Shown here piece after piece: positions 25,357 to 34,827 of a stretch of DNA of 64,000 nt. Both the position numbers and the translations under genes were made by a program. The first letter of the stretch is position 1. Each line of letters opens with the position of its first letter. Under the pieces are notes generated by a model. The model did not search any database. It saw nothing but the letters and a program-made list of their open reading frames with translations, and had not been told where the DNA came from. The DNA is taken from contig NZ_JAUXVZ010000047.1 of NCBI RefSeq assembly GCF_030680185.1, positions 35,346 through 99,345 on the forward strand, given 5' to 3'. This DNA is from Phenylobacterium sp. (GTDB taxonomy: Bacteria > Pseudomonadota > Alphaproteobacteria > Caulobacterales > Caulobacteraceae).

Positions 25357-28300
25357 GTGTCAGAATCCAATTTCTCTTCGCCGACCGATCAGGCCGCCGA
25401 ACTCCTCGGCAAGCGCCAGCGCGTGCGCCTTCAGACGGTCGCCGCCGCCGCCCAGCGCTGGCGGCGATACCGCGAGGTCCGGGTCCGCCAGGGCTCCAGC
25501 CTTGTCCTGGCCCGCCTGGCGCAGCGCCTTGCGCTTCCCTTGGCCCGGGGCAAGTGGCCCGGGCGCGCTCTGCTGATCATGGCCTCCGGCCTTTGGCGGG
25601 AGGAGCAGGTCTATGGGCTGGGGATCGAACCCGCCATGACCCCTGGCCTCGACGCCTATGTGCGGGCCGGTCCCGACCCCGCCATCCAGCCCCGCGCCCT
25701 GTTCGATCAGTCGGACTATCTGAGCCGCGCCCCGGAACTGGCCGGGTCACGCTGGGCGCCCCTGGCCCACTATCTTGTCCTGGGCGACAGCGCCGGCCTC
25801 GATCCCCATCCTCTGGTCAGCGTCAATGACTACCGCCTGCGGCACGGCGTAGCCGTTGAGGCGAGCGGACTGAGCGTGCTTCAGCACTACCTGCTGGTCG
25901 GCGCCGCACAGGGGCTGGACCCGCACCCGCTGTTCGATCTGCGCCACTATGTGGGCCAGTGCGAGGCCGTGGCGACGTCGGGCGAAGATCCCCTGATCCA
26001 CTACCTGCGGGAGGGCTGGCGGCAAGGCCTGGATCCGCACCCCCTGTTCGCCAACGACTGGTATCTGGAGCGCTACCCCGAGGTCGCCGTCGCCGGCGTC
26101 GCCCCCCTGCTGGACTATGTCACCGGCGGCGCCGAACTGGGACGCGATCCTCATCCCCTGTTCGACAGCGCCTGGTACGCCGAGCGCTACCGCGACCTGC
26201 GGACGCCGGGCTTCAATCCCCTGGCCCATTTTGTCCGCTTCGGGGTCCGCGAGCATCGCGACCCCAGCCCGCACTTCGATTCCGCCTTCTACCTGCAACA
26301 GGACGGCGCAGCAGAGGGCGGCGGGCCGGACCCGTTGAGCGACTATGTGGCGCGAGGCGCCTTCGAAGGCCTCTGGCCAGCCGCCGACTTCGATGAGGCG
26401 GCCTATCTTCTGGCCAATCCCGAGGCGGCCGCCACGCCCTTCAGCAGCCTGGAACACTGGAAGCGCCATGCCGGGGCCAAGCCTGAACCTCTGGCGGGGT
26501 CCGGGGTGCAAGGCGCCGCGGCCATGTTCGACCAGATGCGCGCAGCGAGCCGCCACCGCGACCCGGCCGCCTACGACCCCCAGGGCTATGACGACCTCGC
26601 CCGGGCCTGGGCCAGGATTCAGGCCGAGCGGATCGAGACCTTTGTTCCCACCCCGCCCAGCATGGTCTCGATCACCGGCGACCTCGCCGCGGCGGCGCGG
26701 CGGATCAGCCTGCCGGCTGCGGCCACGCCCCGCGTCTCGATCATCATTCCGGCCTTCAACAATCTGCGCTTCACCCTGGAGTGCCTCCAGGCCCTGGCCG
26801 ACGCCGGAGGGCTGGAGGGCGCAGAGACCCTGGTCATCGACGACGCCTCCACCGACGAGACGGCTGCGGTGCTCGCCCTCGTCAACGGCCTGAAGGTCAT
26901 CAGCAACCCTGAGAATCTGGGCTTCATCCGCACCTGCAACCGGGCGGCGGCCGAGGCCCGGGGCGAGGTGCTGATCTTCCTGAACAACGACGTGCAGGTG
27001 CGGAAGGGCTGGCTTGCGCCCCTGGCGGAGGCGCTGGCCGATCCACAGGTCGGCGCGGTCGCGCCCAAGATGCTGTTCCCCGATGGTCGGCTGCAGGAGG
27101 CCGGCGCCCGGATCAACGCCGATGGCTCCAGCGAGATGATCGGCCTCTTCCAGGACCCGGACCTGCCGCGCTGGAATGTGGCTCGAGAGGTGGACTACGC
27201 CTCGGGCGCCTGTCTGGCCGTGCGCCGGGCCGACTTCGAAGCGCTCGAAGGTTTCGACCTGGCCTTCGCGCCGGCCTATTGCGAGGACGCCGATCTCTGT
27301 TTCCGCCTGCGGGAGCGGGGCGCGAAGATCCTTTATGAGCCGCGCTCGGAGATCATTCACCACCTCAGCGTCACGGCCAATTCCATTGATGCGGGCTACA
27401 AGCTGCGCCTGGCGACTCGCAACCAGCAGCGCTTCGTCAAGCGCTGGGCCCACCGGCTGGACGCCCTCAATCAGGTGCGCACCATCGCCTTCCACCTGCC
27501 CCAGTTCCACGCCATCCCGGAGAACGATCGCTGGTGGGGCGCAGGCTTCACCGAGTGGACCAATGTCACCCGCGCCCTGCCGAGCTATCGCGGGCACTAC
27601 CAGCCGCACCTGCCCGCCGACCTCGGCTTCTACGACCTGTCCGATCCCGCCGCCCTGAAGCGGCAGACGGCGCTGGCGGCCCGCTATGGCCTGGGCGGCT
27701 TCTGCTTCTACTACTACTGGTTTTCGGGCGGGCGTCGGGTTCTGGAGACGCCGCTCAACCATCTGATGGCTGACGATGGGCCGGACTTCCCGTTCTGCGT
27801 CTGCTGGGCCAACGAAAACTGGACGCGGACTTGGGATGGTCAGGAGCAGGACGTCCTGCTGGCCCAGACCTACAGCGACGAGGACGCCGTCGCCCTGATC
27901 ACCGACATGGCGCCGCTGATGCGGCGGCCCAACTATATCCGCGTCAATGGCCGCCCCCTGCTGGTGATCTATCGCCCCGGCCTGCTGCCGGACGCCGCGG
28001 CCTGGGCCAGGACCTGGCGCGAAACGGCTCGGGCCCTCGGGCTCGGGGAGATCTATCTGGCCTTTGTCGAGACCTTCGATGTGGCCGGGACCTATCCCGA
28101 TCCCGCCGTCCTGGGCTTCGACGCGGCCATCGAGTTCCCCCCCATGGGCGCGGCCCAGCCGATCAGCCTGCCCGGTCCCCTGCAGAACCGCGCCTTCGAG
28201 GGCGTGGTCAGCGACTACCGCGAACTGGTGCGGCATTTCCTGAAGGCGCCGACGCCCGGCCACACCCGCTTCCGCGGCGTCGCGCCCTCCTGGGACAACA

Positions 28301-28548
28301 CCGCCCGGCGGCAGGACAACGCCTATGTCTTCCACCATGCCAGCCCCGGCGCCTTCCAGGCCTGGACTGAGGCCATGCTGGCCGAAGCTAGACGCCAGAA
28401 CTTCGGCGACGAGCGGATCGTCTTCATCAACGCCTGGAACGAGTGGGCCGAAGGCGCCCACCTGGAGCCCGACGTCCGCTTTGGTCACGGCTGGCTGGAA
28501 GCCCTGAGGAACGCGGCCGAGGCCGACCTGCTGGAGCCCCGCTCATGA
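25357..28548 (+). CDS. Multidomain glycosyltransferase: seven 38-residue repeats + GT2 + WbsX domain
   Basis: A 1,063-residue protein. Residues about 114-380 are seven 38-residue repeats, each ending in DPHPLF. Residues about 458-700 are a GT2 domain (VSIIIPAFNN, VIDDASTDET, FLNNDVQV, YCEDADLCFRL). Residues about 707-1050 match the WbsX family of O-antigen transferases (FHLPQFHAIPENDRWWG, FCFYYYWFSGG, CWANENWTRTWDG, FINAWNEWAEGAHLEPD). Two catalytic modules imply that it makes two linkages. It starts with GTG and overlaps the next gene (ATGA). Confidence 0.88.
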   Translation: MSESNFSSPTDQAAELLGKRQRVRLQTVAAAAQRWRRYREVRVRQGSSLVLARLAQRLALPLARGKWPGRALLIMASGLWREEQVYGLGIEPAMTPGLDAYVRAGPDPAIQPRALFDQSDYLSRAPELAGSRWAPLAHYLVLGDSAGLDPHPLVSVNDYRLRHGVAVEASGLSVLQHYLLVGAAQGLDPHPLFDLRHYVGQCEAVATSGEDPLIHYLREGWRQGLDPHPLFANDWYLERYPEVAVAGVAPLLDYVTGGAELGRDPHPLFDSAWYAERYRDLRTPGFNPLAHFVRFGVREHRDPSPHFDSAFYLQQDGAAEGGGPDPLSDYVARGAFEGLWPAADFDEAAYLLANPEAAATPFSSLEHWKRHAGAKPEPLAGSGVQGAAAMFDQMRAASRHRDPAAYDPQGYDDLARAWARIQAERIETFVPTPPSMVSITGDLAAAARRISLPAAATPRVSIIIPAFNNLRFTLECLQALADAGGLEGAETLVIDDASTDETAAVLALVNGLKVISNPENLGFIRTCNRAAAEARGEVLIFLNNDVQVRKGWLAPLAEALADPQVGAVAPKMLFPDGRLQEAGARINADGSSEMIGLFQDPDLPRWNVAREVDYASGACLAVRRADFEALEGFDLAFAPAYCEDADLCFRLRERGAKILYEPRSEIIHHLSVTANSIDAGYKLRLATRNQQRFVKRWAHRLDALNQVRTIAFHLPQFHAIPENDRWWGAGFTEWTNVTRALPSYRGHYQPHLPADLGFYDLSDPAALKRQTALAARYGLGGFCFYYYWFSGGRRVLETPLNHLMADDGPDFPFCVCWANENWTRTWDGQEQDVLLAQTYSDEDAVALITDMAPLMRRPNYIRVNGRPLLVIYRPGLLPDAAAWARTWRETARALGLGEIYLAFVETFDVAGTYPDPAVLGFDAAIEFPPMGAAQPISLPGPLQNRAFEGVVSDYRELVRHFLKAPTPGHTRFRGVAPSWDNTARRQDNAYVFHHASPGAFQAWTEAMLAEARRQNFGDERIVFINAWNEWAEGAHLEPDVRFGHGWLEALRNAAEADLLEPRS
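25699..26490 (+). repeat. Seven-copy 38-residue protein repeat region
   Basis: The N-terminal modules of the 1,063-residue transferase. Repeat starts (FDQSDYL, FDLRHYV, FANDWYL, FDSAWYA, FDSAFYL, FDEAAYL) recur about every 114-117 bases. The copy number of seven equals that in the separate 413-residue protein at 19826. Confidence 0.75.
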
Positions 28549-29687
28549 GCGCGCCAAGCCGCGACGCCGATCTGACCGACCTGGTGGTGGTCGGCCACCC
28601 CTTCGCCCCGATCGGCATGGGCGAGCATCTGAGGTCCACCGTCCGCGCCCTGCGCGCGGCGGGCCTGCGCCCCGGCCTGCTGGACGTCTATGGCATGGAT
28701 CGTGGCCGGGATCCGGATCTCGAGCGAGCCTATGGCCCTGACGTGACCCGCCAGCTGTCGCGGGCCTTGAACCTGTTCTGCGTGAACGCCAATGAGGTGG
28801 ACGAGGTCCTGGCCCGGCTGGACGCCTCAGCCTTCAGCGAAGCCCACAACATCATCTTCCCCGCCTGGGAGTTGCCCGACTACCCCCAGCCTTGGGTGGA
28901 GAAGCTGGCGGCCTTCGACGGGATCTGGGCGCCGACCGCCTTTGTCCAGGACGCCATCGCCCGGGCCACGGGCCGGTCAGTGGCGCGCATTCCCTTGGCT
29001 GTCGACATGAAGCTCTCGACCTTCCTGGGACGACGCTGGTTCGACATCCCCGAGCACGCCTTCGTGGTGATGTTCGCCTTCGATTTCTCGTCCTATGCGG
29101 CGCGGAAGAACCCCTTCGCCGTGCTGGAAGCCTTTGAGCAGCTGGTGGCCAGACGGCCCGAAGCCCCCCTTTACGCCGTGATCAAGTACAAGGGCGGCGC
29201 GCCGGACGATCCCGACCGTAAGGCCTTGGAGGCGCGGGTCGCGCAGCTCCACGGCCGGGCGCAGACCATCACCCGCGAGATGTCGGACAACGAGGTCAAG
29301 AACCTGTTCCGCAACATCGACGTCTTCGTGTCGCTGCATCGTTCGGAAGGGTTCGGGCGCGGCCTGGCCGAGGCCATGGCGCTGGGCGCCCCTGTGGTGG
29401 CGACCGGCTGGTCGGGCAATATGGACTTCATGGACGCCGAGACGGCCCTGCTGGTGGACTACCAGATCGTGCCGGTGAAGCCCGGGGCCTATCTCTATGG
29501 CGAGGGGCAACACTGGGCCGAGCCCGATGTCGCCCAGGCCAGCCGGCTGATCGAACAGGTCATGGACCGTCCCGCCGAGGCGCGGGCTCGCGCGGCGCGG
29601 GCCCGGCGGAACATCCGCATTCACCTCAATCCCAAGACGGTCGGCCTGGATGCGGTCGAGGCCCTGCGGCCCCCTAAGGCAAGCTAG
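28545..29687 (+). CDS. GT4-type glycosyltransferase
   Basis: A 380-residue GT-B enzyme of the group 1 class: GHPFAPIGMGEHLRS near the N-terminus, APTAFVQDAI, IPLAVDMK, and the donor-binding HRSEGFGRGLAEAMALGAPVVAT. Its closest internal relative is the 406-residue enzyme at 44372, which shares the NPPEM/WELP-type middle and the SLHRSEGFG block. Its ATG overlaps the stop of the 1,063-residue gene, so both are one operon. Sugar specificity is unknown. Confidence 0.88.
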   Translation: MSAPSRDADLTDLVVVGHPFAPIGMGEHLRSTVRALRAAGLRPGLLDVYGMDRGRDPDLERAYGPDVTRQLSRALNLFCVNANEVDEVLARLDASAFSEAHNIIFPAWELPDYPQPWVEKLAAFDGIWAPTAFVQDAIARATGRSVARIPLAVDMKLSTFLGRRWFDIPEHAFVVMFAFDFSSYAARKNPFAVLEAFEQLVARRPEAPLYAVIKYKGGAPDDPDRKALEARVAQLHGRAQTITREMSDNEVKNLFRNIDVFVSLHRSEGFGRGLAEAMALGAPVVATGWSGNMDFMDAETALLVDYQIVPVKPGAYLYGEGQHWAEPDVAQASRLIEQVMDRPAEARARAARARRNIRIHLNPKTVGLDAVEALRPPKAS

Positions 29688-30394
29688 GTCGCAGGCCGCA
29701 GGCCGATCGCGTTTTCCGGGGCGGGCGGCTCGGTGATCGCCACCTGATGGATCAGGAACTCCCCGCCGGCGGCCTCGTCGAGGTCGATGCGAACGCGGTC
29801 GATCACCGAGGCGGTCCAGTCCTCGCCCCCGGCCAGGGGCTTTGACATGTCATAGGCCAGGATCACCGTCTCATTGACCTCGGGTTCCTCGCCCTCGAAC
29901 GGCCTGTTGGTGAACTGCACGGACTCGGGGTGGGCCTCGGTGGCGTAGTACAGGGCCCCGTCCCAACCCGTCCCACCGGCCAGCCGCGTGGCCCGCACCA
30001 GCACATGGGTATATCGCCGCCCCTGAAGCGCGAGACCGCTTGGGGTGCGAACCGCCGAGTCGACGACACGGGCGGCGATCCTCAGGCCGCCCTCCTCGGC
30101 GGGCGCCACCTCGCCGCCGCCCATGACGAATCCGTCCGTCGAGCCATCGAAGGTCCAGGTGCGGGCCGCGCGCAGGGGTTGGCCGTTCCACAGGAAAGCC
30201 TTGGCGGCCGGGTCCCAGGCGAAGGGGCTGGGCCGTTCCACCGTATTCTCCGGCGAGAAGTCCGTGGGCGGCAGGCTGAGATTGTCGGGCGCCACCGGCC
30301 GCGGATTGAGTTTCGGCTCGCGCGAGCGGGGCTCGTCGCAGGCGGCCACGACGGCGGTGGCGAGGATGACGGCAGGAAGAACGAAGGCTCTCAA
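29684..30394 (-). CDS. Predicted lipoprotein, paralogue of the protein at 52883
   Basis: A 236-residue protein with a lipoprotein signal ending in VVAAC (Cys19). The start is a TTG at 30394 with GGGAG upstream; the open frame continues farther but that part is Arg-rich and overlaps the upstream gene. The body shares a clear series of blocks with the lipoprotein at 52883: RTPSGLALQGRRY, LVRATRLA, WDGALYYAT, ILAYDMSKPL, DRVRIDLDEAAGGEFLIH. No known family was recognised. It follows a membrane protein gene, as does its paralogue. Its stop overlaps the convergent glycosyltransferase gene by four bases. Confidence 0.72.
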   Translation of the reverse strand: MRAFVLPAVILATAVVAACDEPRSREPKLNPRPVAPDNLSLPPTDFSPENTVERPSPFAWDPAAKAFLWNGQPLRAARTWTFDGSTDGFVMGGGEVAPAEEGGLRIAARVVDSAVRTPSGLALQGRRYTHVLVRATRLAGGTGWDGALYYATEAHPESVQFTNRPFEGEEPEVNETVILAYDMSKPLAGGEDWTASVIDRVRIDLDEAAGGEFLIHQVAITEPPAPENAIGLRPAT

Positions 30395-30417
30395 AGGGCG
30401 CTCCCGGACTGGGTCGC

Positions 30418-31804
30418 TCAGCGAAGCCGCCGCCGCAACCGGCCATAGGGTGGGTCGAGGGCCAGATATAGGAGGCCTGCGAGCGCTGCGAGGTCCAGGA
30501 AGTAGAGATATCTGTAATCGCAGGCGATGGAGATCACTGCAAAGCTGGCCGCAAAGGCCAGGGCCGACAGCAGCATGGCGACGATCACCAGATCCGCCGC
30601 CTCTCGCCGCCACAGCAGCACGCCAGCGCAGACCAGGGCGATCAGGGCGTAGAACACGTGGGAATACAAAGGCGTATCGAAGAACCAGGTGGCGTAGTTG
30701 TACAGGGCCTGGTCTGCGGGATCGGCGGCGATGGCGATGCCGAGCGATGCGGCCAGATCCTCAGGCCCGCCCACCCCCACATGCATGGGCAGGCAGGAAT
30801 CGATCTTGGGGGTGGTGAACACCCAGCGGAAGACCTCCCAGCGATGGCGCAGATAGGCGTCCGGCTGTTGCGTCACGATATCGCGCCACTGGGCGAACAC
30901 CACCTCGTCAGGCAGGCCCCAGAGCGAGCGGCCGAACTCGGCGTCCTGGCCGAAGTAATCCATGCGTTCGGGCGTATAGAGCGCCACGCCGCGATGGCGG
31001 AGCAAGCGCTCGGTCGCGGGGTCATGCTGGCGTATGGCCTCCAGCGGCAGGGTCGGCTTGACCGCCGTGGCGCCGACGATGTCGTAGTGGGCGACGATGC
31101 GCAGGCCCCGCGTCCCGGCCACGTCGGGCCCCGCCTGCGGCGGCTGGGCCAGGTGCCCCATGGCGGCCGAAAGCGCCAGGGTCAGGATCAGGCCGCCGCC
31201 CCCCCCAGACCAGGCCTGAGCGCCATCCGCTCCGCCCCCAGGCGAGCCACGCCAGGGCCAGGGCGGCGAACACCGGCGCGATGAGGCCGTTCTGACGAAC
31301 CTGGGCGGCGGCCGCGAACAGCAGCAGGGCGCCGATCAGGGCCAGCCAGGGCCGGCGGGGGCCATCCCAGACCCGGGCCGCCTGGGCGAGGCACGCAAAC
31401 CCGGCGAGGGCGAGGTTGGCGAACAGCACGTCCTTCCAGACCACGCCCTGATAGATCAGCAGGGTCGGGGTCAGCACCATCAGCAGGGCCAACCCCACCG
31501 ACAGCCAGGAGACCTGGCGGCGCAGACGGCGGAAGGACAGCAGACTGCCGGTCACCAGGAATCCGCTGGCCGCCACATAGAGTCCCGTCCCGGGGATAAC
31601 CTCGTCGAAGGCGCCGAGGATCCAGGCATAGAGCGCCGGCCCGATGGATTCCCGGACATGCATCCGGCCTTCATGCAGCTGAATCAGGGAGTCGTAGGAC
31701 AGATGCCCCGGCAGATTGCCCGCGAGCATCAGGACATAGCCGGCGAGCAGAACGATCCCCAGCGCCTGGCTGGCGCTGAAACCGAGCCTTTGTTCGAGCG
31801 TCAT
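30418..31804 (-). pseudogene. Polytopic membrane glycosyltransferase-like gene, frameshifted at a G8 tract
   Basis: Two open frames together make one membrane protein of about 460 residues with many hydrophobic helices. The first frame (31804 down to about 31200) has GHLSYDSLIQLHEGR, an acidic loop after the first helix as in GT-C enzymes, and VVWKDVLFANLAL; the second continues from about 31199 to 30418 and ends in helices. They join if one G is removed from the run of eight G (minus strand, 31199-31206), which then reads WGGGGLILTLALSAAMGHL. This is either a mutation, a phase-variable tract or a sequence error. Paralogous in position and type to the intact gene at 51171. Confidence 0.75.
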
Positions 31805-32012
31805 GGCGGCTCCCCCTCCGACATCTCCTACGATTGGCCGTGGCCGACGGAAAGGTCCATTCGCGTGACGCCCGCGAGAGGGCGGCCCGCAAGGGCGATC
31901 GCCAATCTGGCCGCCGGCCCAGGGGCGGGCTATGTGTCGTCATCCGTGACGCCAGGGTCGATCCAGATCGGGCGCGACGGGCGATGTCGCATCGTGCAGG
32001 GAGCCGATTGGG

Positions 32013-32966
32013 ATGGATGCATTGATCGGCGCCACCGGGTTCGTGGGCGGAACACTGGCGCGTCAGCATGCGTTCGCCGCCGCCTTCGACAGCCGGACGA
32101 TCGACCAGGCGCGAGGCTGCGCCTTTGACGCCGTGGTCTGCGCCGCCGCGCCCGGCTCCATGTTCGAGGCCAACCGCTTTCCCGACCGGGACCGCGCCCG
32201 CATCGACATGCTGATCGATCATCTCGCGACCCTGAGGGCCGAGACCTTCGTCCTGATCTCCACCATCGCCGTGCTGGCCGATGGCGGTCTGCAGGCCGAC
32301 GAAACCGCCGACCGGTTCGAAACCGACAAGGCCTATGGCCGACATCGCCGGGACCTCGAGGTCTTCTGCGCCGACCACTTTCCCCGGTGTCTGATCGTTC
32401 GCGCCCCGGCGCTCTTCGGCCCCGGATTGAAGAAGAACTTCCTGTTCGACATCCTCAATCCGACGCCTTCGATGCTGAATGCGACGCGCCTGGCTGAGCT
32501 TCAGGCCGCCCTGCCTGCGGCCCTGGGCCAGGCCCTCGCGGGCTTCTATGTCTGGGACGCAAACCTCGATCTCTTCGTGCTCGACCGGCCGGCCTTCAAC
32601 GCCTCTGGCCAGCGGCCCGCCTGCGAGGCGACCCTCATTGAGGCAGGCATGTCGGCCGTAGGGTTCACCAACCCCGCCTCCACCTTCCAGTACTATGACG
32701 TCAGCCAGTTCTGGGCGGACATCGGTCGGGGGCGGGAGGACCGCCTCGATGTCCTGCACCTGGCGCCCGCGCCGCTACAGGCCGCCGCCGTCTTTACGGC
32801 CCTCACGGGTCACGCGCCGCCCCCCAGCCCCGCGCAAGTTCACCATGAGGATATGCGCACCCTGCACGCGGATCTCTGGCGCCGCGCCGGCCCCTATATC
32901 TCGGAGCCTTCGGAGGTCCTGGCCGGCCTGGAGCGCTTCTACGAGTCTGAAAGACCTGCCGCGTGA
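32013..32966 (+). CDS. NAD-dependent epimerase/dehydratase-like protein
   Basis: A 317-residue protein beginning with ALIGATGFVGGTLA, a Rossmann nucleotide-binding start; FVLISTIAVLADGG resembles the SSxxVY strand and a Y-x-x-x-R (YGRHR) stands where YxxxK is expected. The active-site lysine is replaced by arginine, so the catalytic pair is not typical. AGGGAG precedes the ATG. It is the first gene of a tightly overlapping plus-strand operon of sugar-related genes. Confidence 0.72.
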   Translation: MDALIGATGFVGGTLARQHAFAAAFDSRTIDQARGCAFDAVVCAAAPGSMFEANRFPDRDRARIDMLIDHLATLRAETFVLISTIAVLADGGLQADETADRFETDKAYGRHRRDLEVFCADHFPRCLIVRAPALFGPGLKKNFLFDILNPTPSMLNATRLAELQAALPAALGQALAGFYVWDANLDLFVLDRPAFNASGQRPACEATLIEAGMSAVGFTNPASTFQYYDVSQFWADIGRGREDRLDVLHLAPAPLQAAAVFTALTGHAPPPSPAQVHHEDMRTLHADLWRRAGPYISEPSEVLAGLERFYESERPAA

Positions 32967-33817
32967 AGCTCGCGGTCTCGAACATCGCCTGGCCGGCCGC
33001 CGACCGGGACGCGGCCTATCGCCTCCTGGCCCGCCACGGGATCAGGGGGTTGGAGATCGCGCCCAAACTGCTGTTTGCGCAGTCGCAGGACGCCTTCGCG
33101 CCCAGCCCAGACGAGGCCGCCCGCGCCCTGGACGCCGTCAGGTCGGAAGGCCTGCAGCTGGTGTCGATGCAGTCGTTGCTGTTCGGCGTCGAACGGGCGG
33201 CGCTCTTTCGCGACCAGGCGTCCCGGGACCGCCTGGTCGCGGCGACCCTCCGCGCCATCGACCTGGCCGGACGCTTCGACATCCCCAATCTCGTCTTCGG
33301 CTCGCCGAAGCAGCGAGACATCCCGCCCGACCTGGACCGCGCCGCCGCCGAGACCATCGCGCTTGATGTCTTCCATCGTCTGGGCGAGGCGGCGGCGAAG
33401 GCGAACACGCGGCTTGGTCTCGAGCCCAATCCCGCCGCCTATGGCGCCAACTTCCTCAACCGGTTCGATGAGACCGAGGCCTTTGTCCGCCGGCTGGATC
33501 ATCCCGCCGTGCGGCTCATCCTTGATGGCGGCGCGCTGATCATGAACGACGAGATGGCGGTGCTTCAGGACCTGACCCCGGACCGGGTGAGCCGCATCAG
33601 TCATGTCCATATCAGCGAGCCGCAGCTCGCCCCCGCGCCGGCCGACCCGCAGACGGCCAGCCAGATCCTCCGCGCCATGTCGGCGGCGGGCTACGGCGGG
33701 TGGTTCTCGATTGAGATGAAGGCGTCCGCCGGGGGGCTGGAGGATCTCGATCAGGCCCTGGGTCGTCTGGGGGCGGCGGTCGAACTGGCCAGGTCGAAGG
33801 GTTTGGACGTCCGATGA
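32963..33817 (+). CDS. Sugar phosphate isomerase/epimerase-like TIM-barrel protein
   Basis: A 284-residue protein of the xylose-isomerase-like (AP endonuclease 2) superfamily: KLAVSNIAWP at the first strand, GLEIAPKLLF, LVFGSPKQRDIP, LGLEPNPAAYG and the metal-site HVHISEPQ and SIEMK near the end. Such enzymes isomerise or epimerise keto sugars. Start is a GTG overlapping the previous stop by four bases. Confidence 0.82.
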   Translation: MKLAVSNIAWPAADRDAAYRLLARHGIRGLEIAPKLLFAQSQDAFAPSPDEAARALDAVRSEGLQLVSMQSLLFGVERAALFRDQASRDRLVAATLRAIDLAGRFDIPNLVFGSPKQRDIPPDLDRAAAETIALDVFHRLGEAAAKANTRLGLEPNPAAYGANFLNRFDETEAFVRRLDHPAVRLILDGGALIMNDEMAVLQDLTPDRVSRISHVHISEPQLAPAPADPQTASQILRAMSAAGYGGWFSIEMKASAGGLEDLDQALGRLGAAVELARSKGLDVR

Positions 33818-34827
33818 CCACAAGCCGTCGCGAGGATGTCCTGGTCTCCGTCTGCTTCGCCGACGCCGAGTTCGACGCGGCGGGATATGACGCGCTGAAG
33901 CGGCTTGCCCAGGCGCTGAATGAGAGCTTCCGCTATTGGGAGATCCTGATCCTGGACGACGGATCGCGGCGGCACATGGAGGACGACCTCCTCCGCGCGA
34001 TCGAGAACCTGCGCCTGCTGCGCACCAGCCTTGGCATGCCCTTCTATCGCCGCCGGGTGGCGGTGGCCGCCGAAGCCATCGGCGACCTCGTCCTCCTGAC
34101 CGCAGCCGAGGAGATCGGCCAGATCGACGCCATCGCCCTGTTGAGGACGGCCGAGCAGGACGGGGCCATCGTGGTGTCCCGCAAGCCCGGCTGGAGCGCC
34201 CTGAACCTTCCATTGCGCGTCCTGGGCCGCACGGCAGGGTTTCAGGTGAACGCCCAGGACATGTTGAGCGCCGCTTTCCCGCGGACCCTGCTCAACCGGC
34301 TGCTGGCGCGGCGGGACCGTGAGCTGGCGGTCCGTTTTCCCCCCGCAGACGGCCTGACGCCGGTCATCTGGCGCCTCTGCGACACCGCCCGGGGCAAGGG
34401 CCGGTCCCTGCGGGAAACGCGGCGCCGGTTCAATCTTCTGCACAGGCTGCTGGTGGCCTCGGCGCCGCGGGTGCTGGCGTTGCTGGGGCTGGGCTCGTTG
34501 TTGGTGGTGCTGTCGGCCCTGGCCTATATCGCCTACGCCATCATCGTCTGGCTGGTGATGGACGACGTCCAGTCGGGATGGCTGACCACCTCGGTGGTGC
34601 TGGGCCTGACCAGCGCCTTCCTGGGGACCGCCATCTTCGGCCTGTCCATCGGCCTGCAGAACCTCATCGAGCTGTTGGCCACCAACGCCGGCGACGACGT
34701 GCTGGAGGAGCGCAGCGCGGTGGACCTGTTTGGCCGCGTCATCGACGAGCTGAACGTCGAGATCAGCACCGGCCTCGCCCATCCGCCCCCCCGCGTCCGA
34801 GACAGACAGGACGGCCCGCGGGCATGA
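33814..34827 (+). CDS. GT2-like membrane protein (GtrB/DPM1-like, degenerate catalytic site)
   Basis: A 337-residue protein with a GT2-like N-terminal domain (LVSVCFADAEF, ILILDDGSRRH) followed by two transmembrane helices (about residues 215-240 and 255-280), the architecture of polyprenyl-phosphate sugar synthases such as GtrB. The second acidic motif expected near residue 95 reads LTAAEEIGQID, so the usual DxD is missing. It may act as a non-catalytic partner or use a changed site. Tightly overlapping in the operon; a GtrA-like gene lies two genes downstream. Confidence 0.72.
   Translation: MTTSRREDVLVSVCFADAEFDAAGYDALKRLAQALNESFRYWEILILDDGSRRHMEDDLLRAIENLRLLRTSLGMPFYRRRVAVAAEAIGDLVLLTAAEEIGQIDAIALLRTAEQDGAIVVSRKPGWSALNLPLRVLGRTAGFQVNAQDMLSAAFPRTLLNRLLARRDRELAVRFPPADGLTPVIWRLCDTARGKGRSLRETRRRFNLLHRLLVASAPRVLALLGLGSLLVVLSALAYIAYAIIVWLVMDDVQSGWLTTSVVLGLTSAFLGTAIFGLSIGLQNLIELLATNAGDDVLEERSAVDLFGRVIDELNVEISTGLAHPPPRVRDRQDGPRA

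Noticed and set aside
25747..28488. 913-codon open frame on the minus strand opposite the GT2-WbsX gene
   Set aside because: Shadow of the plus-strand gene whose GT2 and WbsX motifs are clear.
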